The position numbers and the translations under genes were made by a program. This document shows positions 1 through 5,332 of a stretch of 5,869 bases of DNA, piece by piece; position 1 is the first letter of the stretch; every line of letters starts with the position of its first letter. This DNA is from Kiritimatiellia bacterium. GTDB taxonomy: Bacteria > Verrucomicrobiota > Kiritimatiellia > UBA8416 > JABMPJ01. The notes under the pieces were generated by a model. It saw only the letters and a list, made by a program, of their open reading frames with translations. It did no database searches and was not told where the DNA came from. The stretch spans positions 1 to 5,869 of the forward strand of contig JAOZSS010000154.1 of the NCBI GenBank assembly GCA_029939545.1, given 5' to 3'.

Positions 1-324
1 ATGGCGAAGAATTTGAACCAGAAGACGGCGGATAGCCAGACGCTGAAAATGGGGGCGCTTAGTCGCATGAGCGGGAGCGGAAGACCGGTTACACCCCTCA
101 GCGACGATCAGCGGGAACTGAGCAAACTGGATCTCAAAGGGCTTTCGGAATGGATGGCGGAATGGCTCTTGCTTGCAGGAACATCCAGCAGCAACCGCCC
201 CCACATCCCGTTCATGGGAGTAGGGGAAACAAGGGACAACGCTCCCTGTCCCCTCCCATTCGCCTTCCTCGCGTTGCTTGAACGGATCAGGCGTGATCTT
301 GAGTTTACGGCCGCTTGCTCGTAG
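1..324 (+). CDS. Unrecognised small ORF, possibly partial or not a gene
   Basis: The open frame starts with ATG at the very first base and gives 107 residues. The window edge hides any upstream extension or ribosome binding site, so the start is unsupported. The first 60 or so residues look protein-like: mixed charged and polar, with a Trp-containing stretch SEWMAEW near residues 49-55. The rest is encoded across a strong hairpin (214-259) and reads as a low-complexity Pro/Cys/Arg mixture, which argues against real coding there. A competing reading exists: the third frame gives an acidic tail GEEFEPEDGG and then TAG at 33-35, which looks like the C-terminus of an upstream gene. Both are unlikely to be true. 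I see no signal peptide, membrane segment or known motif. It ends 10 bases before the ispH ATG. No function is assigned. Confidence 0.25.
   Translation: MAKNLNQKTADSQTLKMGALSRMSGSGRPVTPLSDDQRELSKLDLKGLSEWMAEWLLLAGTSSSNRPHIPFMGVGETRDNAPCPLPFAFLALLERIRRDLEFTAACS
3..35 (+). CDS. Possible C-terminal tail of an upstream gene (alternative to the 1-324 ORF)
   Basis: Reading from base 3, the codons give GEEFEPEDGG followed by TAG. Short acidic, glycine-ended tails are common at protein C-termini. If this is right, bases 36-334 are a roughly 300-base intergenic leader before ispH. Only ten codons are visible, so neither family nor function can be named, and the run could be chance. Confidence 0.2.
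   Translation, partial: GEEFEPEDGG
214..259 (+). terminator. Imperfect hairpin upstream of ispH; possible terminator or leader structure
   Basis: The arms ATGGGAG (214-220) and CTCCCAT (253-259) are perfect complements. Inside them, GGG (224-226) pairs with CCC (250-252), AC (229-230) with GT (248-249), and AGGGA (232-236) with TCCCT (243-247), around a six-base loop. Every base of the 3' arm from 243 to 259 can pair; the bulges are all on the 5' arm (221-223, 227-228, 231). No run of T follows, so it is not a classic Rho-independent terminator. It may end an upstream transcript, act as an RNA stability element or attenuator in the ispH leader, or be a dispersed palindromic repeat. Only one copy is visible here. 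Confidence 0.35.
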
Positions 325-334
325 ACTTCTCTTC

Positions 335-1285
335 ATGAATGCAGCAGATCGCATATCGACCAAACTGGCCATGGTGGCATTTCCCCGCGGCTTCTGTGCT
401 GGGGTAAGTCGGGCCGTGGATGCGGTCGAGGCGGCTTTGCTCACCTTTCCGCCTCCGATCTACTGCTTTAACGAGATCGTACACAACCGGCAGGTGGTCG
501 ATCGCTTGACGGACAAGGGTGTGGTGTTTGTCCACGACTTCGATGAAGTACCCTCCGGAGGTGTGGTGCTGTTCAGTGCGCACGGAGTGACGCCGCAACT
601 GCGCGACGATGCGCGGCAGCGGGGGCTGACCGTGATCGATGCCACCTGTCCTTTCGTTGCCAAGGTGCATGCTGAGGTGAAACGCTTTGCCCAGAGCGGG
701 TATACGATCGTGCTGATTGGGAAGCGCGGCCACGAGGAGGTCGTGGGTGTGGCCGGAGAGGCGCCCGAGCACGTAATCGTGGTGGAGGACGCCGGTGAGG
801 CGCGTGCGGTCGGGGTGCCCGACCCGTCTCGCGTGGCGGTGGTGATGCAGACGACGTTGAGCCAATCGGAGGCGGGACAGGTGCTGGGCGTATTGCGGGA
901 TCGTTTTCCGTCTCTGAAGACACCTCCCAACAGCGATATCTGCTACGCAACGACCAATCGGCAGGAAGCCGTGCGGCAGCTTTCCGAGAAGGTTGAACGG
1001 GTGCTGGTGTTGGGTGCCCGCAACAGTGCCAACACGAATCGATTGGTTGAGGTGGCGAGGAATGCAGGAACGGCGGCTGAGCTGTTGCCGGATATGGATA
1101 GTCTGGCAGCGATCGATTTCGATGGCGTGAAGCGGGTAGGGGTGACGGCCGGTGCCTCCACGCCTGAATCGTTTCTTGATGCGGTGATGGCCGCGTTGGC
1201 GGAGCGGGGCTTCGAGCCCACCCATCTCCCCCCCGTAGCGGAGGAATCCGTGACGTTTACGTTGCCGCAGCCGCTGTGCCGGTAA
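335..1285 (+). CDS. ispH: 4-hydroxy-3-methylbut-2-enyl diphosphate reductase (IspH/LytB)
   Basis: IspH is the last enzyme of the MEP pathway. It is a cytosolic [4Fe-4S] enzyme that reductively dehydrates HMBPP to IPP and DMAPP. From the ATG at 335 the protein is 316 residues, the same length as E. coli IspH. The three cluster cysteines are present: C21 in PRGFCAG, C105 in DATCP and C203 in DICYATTNRQEAV. The substrate-pocket residues are also there: H50 (EIVHNR), H83 (SAHGV), H133 and E135 (GHEEV), T173 (QTTLS), S231 and N233 (NSANTNRL) and S275 (GVTAGAS). One position that is Ser in E. coli (S226) is Ala here. A TTG at 278 would add 19 residues. I prefer the ATG for its length and because the extension looks unlike the family, although neither start has a clear Shine-Dalgarno. 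The 3' end overlaps the opposing prenyl synthase by 29 nt. Confidence 0.96.
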   Translation: MNAADRISTKLAMVAFPRGFCAGVSRAVDAVEAALLTFPPPIYCFNEIVHNRQVVDRLTDKGVVFVHDFDEVPSGGVVLFSAHGVTPQLRDDARQRGLTVIDATCPFVAKVHAEVKRFAQSGYTIVLIGKRGHEEVVGVAGEAPEHVIVVEDAGEARAVGVPDPSRVAVVMQTTLSQSEAGQVLGVLRDRFPSLKTPPNSDICYATTNRQEAVRQLSEKVERVLVLGARNSANTNRLVEVARNAGTAAELLPDMDSLAAIDFDGVKRVGVTAGASTPESFLDAVMAALAERGFEPTHLPPVAEESVTFTLPQPLCR

Positions 1286-2114
1286 ACTGGTCGATCAGGG
1301 GCTGAATCATCGCGGCAACATAGTCGCGCCACCGCGTCTGGACTTTCGGCCAGTCGGCCAGATGGGCTTCAGCGGAATTCAAGAGTTCTGCAATCACGAT
1401 TGCGGGATCGATTCCTTCGACGGCGGAAGCGCCCACGGCGGTGAGTTTTCCCGTGGCGGCATCCGTTCCCAGGCTCTTGCCTGCCAACGTTGGGTCGACC
1501 TGGGCGTCAAGCATGTCGTCGGCAAGCTGGTAGGCCGTACCCAGATCGCGCCCGGCATGTTCGAGGGCATCAGCCAATGCGGTATCTGTCCCGCCTGCGC
1601 AGGTGGCTGCAAACCCGAAAAGCGACCCGGTTTTGCGCCTCGCAATCCGAACACAGTCTGCCCACGAGTCGAGGTGAACATTCCGGGAGAACTCCTGCTC
1701 AGCCTCGGAATCGCACATTTCGCGGAGCGCCCGCATCAGGACGGATAGGTGCTGTGCGCCTGCTTTCTCCACGAGACTAAGCGCGACACTGAGCATGAGA
1801 TCGCCGATCAAGACGGCCGCCTTGGTGCCTTCGGAGACCCATAAGGCGGGGGCATGCCGTCGCTCGGTTCCGCCATCCACGACATCGTCGTGCAGGAGGC
1901 TGGCGCCGTGCAGAAGCTCGACAGCGGCCGCCAGGCGGGAGAGGGTTTGGCCTGCGGTCCCGTTCGAAGAGCCAACCCGGAGTACCAGGCGACCACGCAG
2001 CATTTTACCGCCGTCAACAGAGTCGCCAAAGCGCTCGAATTCCTCGCGTACCGAGGTCTGACTCAAGGCCTCGGCGATCGCCTCGCGAATCTGTGCTATG
2101 TCTTGTTCTGCCAC
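1257..2114 (-). CDS. Polyprenyl (isoprenyl) diphosphate synthase, trans type, likely long-chain
   Basis: This enzyme class condenses IPP onto allylic diphosphates to build linear prenyl chains such as quinone tails. The 285-residue product has both Mg-binding aspartate motifs: DDVVD at 76-80, followed by RR at 85-86, and DDMLD at 199-203 in the context YQLADDMLD. It also has KTGSLF (161-166), GKSLGTD (212-218) and GKLT (222-225). Both aspartate motifs are intact, so it should be catalytic rather than a regulatory subunit. The N-terminal IPP-binding motif, usually GGKRxRP, reads GGKMLRG (35-41). Small residues Ala71 and Ser72 lie 5 and 4 positions before the first motif, which in this family tends to favour longer products; actual length is not predictable from this. 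It is shorter than E. coli IspB (323 aa), mainly at the C-terminus. The start is GTG, six bases after the CBS gene stop, with an AGGGA about 11 bases upstream. Probably co-transcribed with the CBS gene. Confidence 0.9.
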   Translation of the reverse strand: MAEQDIAQIREAIAEALSQTSVREEFERFGDSVDGGKMLRGRLVLRVGSSNGTAGQTLSRLAAAVELLHGASLLHDDVVDGGTERRHAPALWVSEGTKAAVLIGDLMLSVALSLVEKAGAQHLSVLMRALREMCDSEAEQEFSRNVHLDSWADCVRIARRKTGSLFGFAATCAGGTDTALADALEHAGRDLGTAYQLADDMLDAQVDPTLAGKSLGTDAATGKLTAVGASAVEGIDPAIVIAELLNSAEAHLADWPKVQTRWRDYVAAMIQPLIDQFTGTAAAAT

Positions 2115-2120
2115 AGGTTT

Positions 2121-2582
2121 CTAGTCCCTACTTGTGTTCCACTCTTCGTAGTATTGCCAACTCATGTTGGCATTGGCCTCGGCCAGCTCGCGGTCTTTCT
2201 CATGAACAGTTGCCCGCATCACGTCACCCGCCGAAATAAGTCCGATGTGCTGGCCATCTTTGTCGACCACAAGATGCCGAATCCGTAAACCTAGAAACTT
2301 GTCCATCAGGCTGTAAACCGAATCACTCCATTCGCAGGTAATAAGGGGGTGGCTCATGTAGGCCCCGATGGTGGAGGTATGTATATCAAAGCCATCTTCG
2401 GCCACATCGCGCGCCAGGTCCCGCTCGGTCCAGATTCCGACCATGGCTTCGTCTTGCGTTACGAGCAGGCAGCCAACGTTCTCACGGTCCATCAGTGCAA
2501 CGGCTTCGACGATGGGCGTATCGGCGGGGGTGCTCACCACCTCACGATTCTTGTCTTTGATCAGATCTTCTGCTATTGTCAT
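2121..2582 (-). CDS. Two-CBS-domain (Bateman module) protein
   Basis: The protein has 153 residues and consists almost only of a tandem CBS pair. CBS1 spans about residues 10-62 and ends with GIWTERDLAR (49-58). CBS2 spans about 72-126, with RHLVV (102-106) and GLISAGDVMR (114-123). Both carry the G-h-h-[T/S]-x-x-D pattern that contacts the ribose of adenosine ligands in CBS proteins, so binding of AMP, ATP or SAM is plausible but unproven. A polar, aromatic tail follows (SWQYYEEW, residues 141-148). There is no membrane segment, catalytic domain or DNA-binding domain, so any effect must act through a partner. I chose the ATG at 2582 over the one at 2588 because AAGGGAG sits 7 nt before the former and only 1 nt before the latter. 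It lies six bases upstream of the prenyl synthase in the same direction and diverges from nqrM. Confidence 0.88.
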   Translation of the reverse strand: MTIAEDLIKDKNREVVSTPADTPIVEAVALMDRENVGCLLVTQDEAMVGIWTERDLARDVAEDGFDIHTSTIGAYMSHPLITCEWSDSVYSLMDKFLGLRIRHLVVDKDGQHIGLISAGDVMRATVHEKDRELAEANANMSWQYYEEWNTSRD

Positions 2583-2619
2583 TTTCATTCTCCCTTGATC
2601 GCTGATAGTAGGTTACCCC
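2583..2619. promoter_or_regulatory. Divergent intergenic region between the CBS gene and nqrM
   Basis: Only 37 bases separate the two divergent start codons, and part of that is the CBS ribosome binding site. Any promoter for either gene must lie here or reach into the opposite coding sequence. I see only weak matches: TTTTCA (2582-2587) with GATAGT (2604-2609) toward nqrM, and TACTAT (2605-2610, minus strand) toward CBS. None is convincing. A weak TAGGT before the nqrM ATG may serve as its ribosome binding site. Overlapping divergent promoters would couple the two genes; alternatively the CBS gene may be read from the nqr operon. Confidence 0.35.
2590..2596 (-). promoter_or_regulatory. Shine-Dalgarno site deciding the start of the CBS gene
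   Basis: On the minus strand AAGGGAG ends 7 nt before the ATG at 2582, an ideal distance. The in-frame ATG at 2588 has only 1 nt of spacing, too short to be used efficiently. This supports a two-residue-shorter protein than the longest frame. Confidence 0.7.
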
Positions 2620-2871
2620 ATGCAAACCTTGATGGCAATCGCTTGTGCCGCCGTCATCATCGGTCTGGCCGTGGTGGCGATGTCCGTCGGCCTCCTGCTA
2701 CGCGGCAAAGTCATGCGCGGCGGGTGCGGTGCACATTCGGCACCCGGCGATGCACCCATCAGCTGCGAGGCCTGCTCAAAGAAGCAGCTCAATATCTGTG
2801 ATGAAGATGATGTCACAGGCCTCGCGGGTCCTTCGATTGCGGGAACGATGGGGCGCTTCAGCCGCAAATAG
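2620..2871 (+). CDS. nqrM: Na+-NQR maturation factor NqrM (DUF539 family)
   Basis: NqrM is a small membrane-anchored protein required for assembly of active Na+-NQR in Vibrio harveyi. It is thought to help deliver iron to the Cys4-Fe site formed by NqrD and NqrE. This 83-residue product has the family layout: an N-terminal membrane helix (about residues 4-27), a short basic stretch with RGKVMRGGCG (28-37), then a cysteine cluster. Cysteines 36, 49, 52 and 60 follow the helix, with 49 and 52 in a CxxC; Cys9 lies inside the helix. Cys36, in the GGCG context, is the likely counterpart of the single cysteine reported as essential in Vibrio. The protein continues past Cys60 with an acidic DEDD and then a polar tail. 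The gene sits beside nqrF as expected but on the opposite strand, one base from the nqrF stop. Identification rests on pattern and context, without a profile search. Confidence 0.85.
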   Translation: MQTLMAIACAAVIIGLAVVAMSVGLLLRGKVMRGGCGAHSAPGDAPISCEACSKKQLNICDEDDVTGLAGPSIAGTMGRFSRK

Positions 2872-2872
2872 A

Positions 2873-4093
2873 TCAGCCAAAGTCGTCGTACGCGATCATG
2901 TCTTCCTCGACGCCCAGATCATAGAGCATCTTCTGCATCGCGCTGAGCATGAGCGGCGGACCACACAGGTAGTACTCGATCTCGGTCGGGTCTTTGTGGT
3001 GGTCGAGGTAGTTGTCCAGCAGGACCTGGTGAATGAATCCGACATATCCGGTCCAGTTGTCTTCCGGCTGCGGTTCACTGAGTGCGATATTGAAACTGAA
3101 GTTATCAAACTCTTTCTCGATGGCTCGGAAGTCTTCTTCATAGAAGATCTCGCGCTTGGAGCGGGCCCCATACCAGAAGGTGGCCTTGCGGTTGCTTTTG
3201 CGGGTATGGAAGAGGTCGAAAATGTGGCTGCGCATCGGTGCCATTCCCGCGCCGCCGCCGACAAACACGATCTCGCGATCCGTGTCCTTCATGAAGAACT
3301 CACCGTAAGGCCCGCTGACCATCACCTTGTCGCCGGGCTTGCAGTTGAAAATGTAGGATGAAGCTATACCCGGGGGCACGTCCATGCCGCGCGGCGGCGT
3401 GGCAATACGGACATTGAGCATTATGCGGTTTCCCTCGGCCGGGTGGTTGGCCATGGAGTAGGCGCGGTAGCACTCCTCGTCGTTGTCGGCGTGGAGATCG
3501 AAGAAGTTGAAGCGGTCCCAGTCGCCGCAGTACTCCTCAGCCACATCAAACTCGTTGAAGCCCAGCTTGTACTGCGGAATGTCGATCTGGATATAGCCGC
3601 CGGCCTGGAAGTCGAGTGATTCACCTTCAGGCAACTCCACCACGAACTCCTTGATGAACGTGGCCACGTTGTCGTTGGAGGCAACGGTGCACTCCCACTT
3701 CTTGACGTCGAGGACCTCTTCCGGGACCTCAATTTCCATGTCTTCGCGGAGTTTGACTTGGCAGGCCAGGCGCACGCCTGCGCGACGGTCCGGCTTCTTG
3801 ATAAACCCGAGCTCGGTAGCAAGAATATCGCCGCCGCCCTTCTCTACCTTGCACTTGCACATACCGCACGTGCCGCCGCCGCCGCAGGCGGAGGGAACAA
3901 AGACGTGGGCACCGACGAGGGCGGAGAGGAGCGACTGGCCGGGCGCCGTTGTGACGCTCTTTTTGCCATCGTTGACGTCGATCGTGACTTCGCCGCCGGG
4001 AGAGAGCTTGCTCGAGATGGCCGACAGTAGAATCACAAGCAGGACGATCACGCCCGTGAAAACCGCTGCACTCGCTATGACAAACAGCACCAT
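2873..4093 (-). CDS. nqrF: Na+-translocating NADH:quinone oxidoreductase subunit F
   Basis: NqrF is the electron input subunit of Na+-NQR: it oxidises NADH through FAD and passes electrons to a [2Fe-2S] centre. The 406-residue protein begins with one membrane helix (about 3-26). A ferredoxin domain follows, with cluster cysteines C70, C76, C79 and C111, the same positions as in Vibrio cholerae NqrF. The flavin-binding RAYS motif is at 210-213. The NADH part holds GGGAGMAPMRSH (279-290) and CGPPLM (377-382), and the protein ends in an aromatic Phe-Gly. Length is normal for the family (about 407). The ATG at 4093 is 4 nt after the nqrE stop, with AGGGA (4103-4107) 9 nt upstream. No key residue is missing. 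It is the last nqr structural gene here, and its 3' end abuts the oppositely oriented nqrM, leaving no room for an intergenic terminator. Confidence 0.97.
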   Translation of the reverse strand: MVLFVIASAAVFTGVIVLLVILLSAISSKLSPGGEVTIDVNDGKKSVTTAPGQSLLSALVGAHVFVPSACGGGGTCGMCKCKVEKGGGDILATELGFIKKPDRRAGVRLACQVKLREDMEIEVPEEVLDVKKWECTVASNDNVATFIKEFVVELPEGESLDFQAGGYIQIDIPQYKLGFNEFDVAEEYCGDWDRFNFFDLHADNDEECYRAYSMANHPAEGNRIMLNVRIATPPRGMDVPPGIASSYIFNCKPGDKVMVSGPYGEFFMKDTDREIVFVGGGAGMAPMRSHIFDLFHTRKSNRKATFWYGARSKREIFYEEDFRAIEKEFDNFSFNIALSEPQPEDNWTGYVGFIHQVLLDNYLDHHKDPTEIEYYLCGPPLMLSAMQKMLYDLGVEEDMIAYDDFG

Positions 4094-4097
4094 GAAA

Positions 4098-4718
4098 CTA
4101 ATTCCCTAAAGTAATACCCGAAAAACAGAGAAACCCAATGGCCATGAGCCCCGTAATGATGAACGCCATACCCAGTCCGCGCAGTCCCTCCGGAACGTTG
4201 GAGTAGCGGATCTTCTTGCGGATGGCGGCCAGCGACATGATTGCCAGGGCCCAGCCCACGCCCGACGACGTTCCGTAGACAACCGACTCCACTAGTGAGT
4301 ACTGACGCTCAACCATGAAGAGGGAGGCACCGAGAATCGCGCAGTTCACTGTGATCAACGGGAGGAAGATGCCGAGGCTGTTGTAGAGCACCGGGAAGAA
4401 CCGATCGACAACCATCTCTACGATCTGCACCAGCGAGGCAATCACGGCGATAAAGCAGATAAAGGTCAGGAAAGAAAGGTCCAGACTGCCGAGCGCCTCG
4501 ACACCGGTCCATCCCAGGGCGCCGGGCTGTAGAAGGAAGCGGCGGATCAGCCAGTTGAGCGGCGTCGCGATCGTGAGTACCATGATCACAGCCATGCCCA
4601 GGCCCTTGGCTGACTCCATCTTCTTCGACTGGGCCAGGTAGGAGCACATCCCCAGGAAGAGGGAGAGCAGGATGTTCTGGATGAAGATTGACTCGATCGC
4701 CAGGTTGAGCAGTCCCAT
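4098..4718 (-). CDS. nqrE: Na+-translocating NADH:quinone oxidoreductase subunit E
   Basis: NqrE is an integral membrane subunit that with NqrD forms the core carrying the intramembrane Cys4-Fe centre on the electron path. From the ATG at 4718 it has 206 residues, close to the usual 198-202, with about six membrane helices. Family signatures include SIFIQN (10-15), FLGMCSYLAQSKK (21-33), DRFFPVLYNSLGIFLPLITVNCAI (105-128) and YSNVPEGLRGLG (172-183). The iron ligand cysteines correspond to C25 and C126. An upstream in-frame ATG at 4769 would add 17 residues lying entirely within the end of nqrD. The start at 4718 is preferred because a strong Shine-Dalgarno precedes it and the protein then begins like known NqrE. 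Two bases separate it from the nqrD stop, so translation is probably coupled. Confidence 0.96.
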   Translation of the reverse strand: MGLLNLAIESIFIQNILLSLFLGMCSYLAQSKKMESAKGLGMAVIMVLTIATPLNWLIRRFLLQPGALGWTGVEALGSLDLSFLTFICFIAVIASLVQIVEMVVDRFFPVLYNSLGIFLPLITVNCAILGASLFMVERQYSLVESVVYGTSSGVGWALAIMSLAAIRKKIRYSNVPEGLRGLGMAFIITGLMAIGFLCFSGITLGN

Positions 4719-4720
4719 GG

Positions 4721-5332
4721 TTAGTCCTCCTCCCTGAGCGTCTTGGATATCAGCGTACGCTGGAACCAAATCAGCAGGCCGATGATGACGAACGCGCCCG
4801 GCGGTAACAGCATCAGCGTATTGCCCTCATACCACTCCGGGCTGAGGATCTGGATGCCCAGCAGGCTTCCGCTGCCCAGCAATTCGCGGAATGCCGCCAC
4901 TGCGATCAGGATAACGCTGTAGCCCAGCCCATTGCCGATGGCGTCCAGGAACGACTTGAACGGAGGATTCTGGAGCGCGTAGGCCTCGGCACGTCCCATC
5001 ACGATGCAGTTCGTGATGATCAGGCCGACGAACACGCTGAGTTGCTTGCTGATATCATAAACGAATGCGCGCAGCACCTGGTCGGCCAGGATCACGAGCG
5101 TCGCGATCACACACAGCTCCACGATCATCCTGATCTTGCCCGGGATCATGTTGCGGAGCAGTGAGATGACCACGTTCGAACCGCACAGCACGACCGTCAG
5201 TGCGATGCTCATGACCAGGGCCGTGGAGACCTGCGTGGTCACGGCCAGGGCTGAGCAGACGCCCAGCACCTGCCACGTGACGGGGTTATTGTCCGACAGC
5301 GGATCCGTAACGATTTTACGTAGCTTGGCCAT
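4721..5332 (-). CDS. nqrD: Na+-translocating NADH:quinone oxidoreductase subunit D
   Basis: NqrD is the membrane partner of NqrE and a homologue of RnfE-type subunits. The 203-residue product is close to the normal length of about 210 and has roughly six hydrophobic helices. Typical segments are DPLSDNNPVTWQVLGVCSAL (10-29), GKIRMIVELCVIA (65-77), LSVFVGLIITNCIVMGRAEA (98-117) and DAIGNGLGYS (130-139). C26 and C109 match the Vibrio cysteines 29 and 112 that ligate the intramembrane iron. The ATG at 5332 shares its A with the nqrC TGA stop. A GGGGGAA (5341-5347) lies 8 nt upstream inside nqrC, so translation is likely coupled. Nothing is truncated. Confidence 0.97.
   Translation of the reverse strand: MAKLRKIVTDPLSDNNPVTWQVLGVCSALAVTTQVSTALVMSIALTVVLCGSNVVISLLRNMIPGKIRMIVELCVIATLVILADQVLRAFVYDISKQLSVFVGLIITNCIVMGRAEAYALQNPPFKSFLDAIGNGLGYSVILIAVAAFRELLGSGSLLGIQILSPEWYEGNTLMLLPPGAFVIIGLLIWFQRTLISKTLREED
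4726..4735 (-). promoter_or_regulatory. Shine-Dalgarno of nqrE inside the nqrD tail
   Basis: The minus strand reads AGGGAGGAGG, ending 7 nt before the ATG at 4718. These bases also encode the last residues of NqrD (Arg-Glu-Glu-Asp). The site decides the nqrE start against the longer in-frame ATG at 4769 and suggests coupled translation. Confidence 0.8.

Noticed and set aside
67..180. Faint resemblance of the LSKLDLKGLSEWMAEW region to the N-terminus of RlmN-type methyltransferases
   Set aside because: The similarity is a few residues in a leucine/acidic helix. No radical-SAM CxxxCxxC motif or any other RlmN region follows.
278..334. N-terminal extension of IspH from the TTG at 278
   Set aside because: There is no ribosome binding site, the start codon is weak, and the extension goes beyond the usual length. 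The ATG at 335 gives 316 residues, as in E. coli.
305..1225. Long minus-strand open frame of 306 codons opposite ispH
   Set aside because: It is antisense to a complete ispH with all catalytic residues. Its product is Arg/His-rich with no family pattern, typical of antisense frames in GC-rich genes.
2613..2867. Minus-strand frame that would continue the nqr operon in place of nqrM
   Set aside because: The product has no NqrM layout and is Arg/Pro/Ser-rich. The plus-strand frame has the membrane helix and the cysteine cluster in family order.
2840..2910. Bidirectional terminator between nqrM and nqrF
   Set aside because: The stop codons are one base apart, and I found no stable GC hairpin with a flanking T-run around them.
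2645..3361. Plus-strand frame of 238 codons spanning nqrM and the 3' part of nqrF
   Set aside because: It is out of frame with nqrM and antisense to conserved nqrF motifs, so it is a shadow.
4098..4769. Longer NqrE starting at the ATG at 4769
   Set aside because: The extra 17 residues are wholly within nqrD and unlike NqrE. The ATG at 4718 has a near-perfect Shine-Dalgarno.
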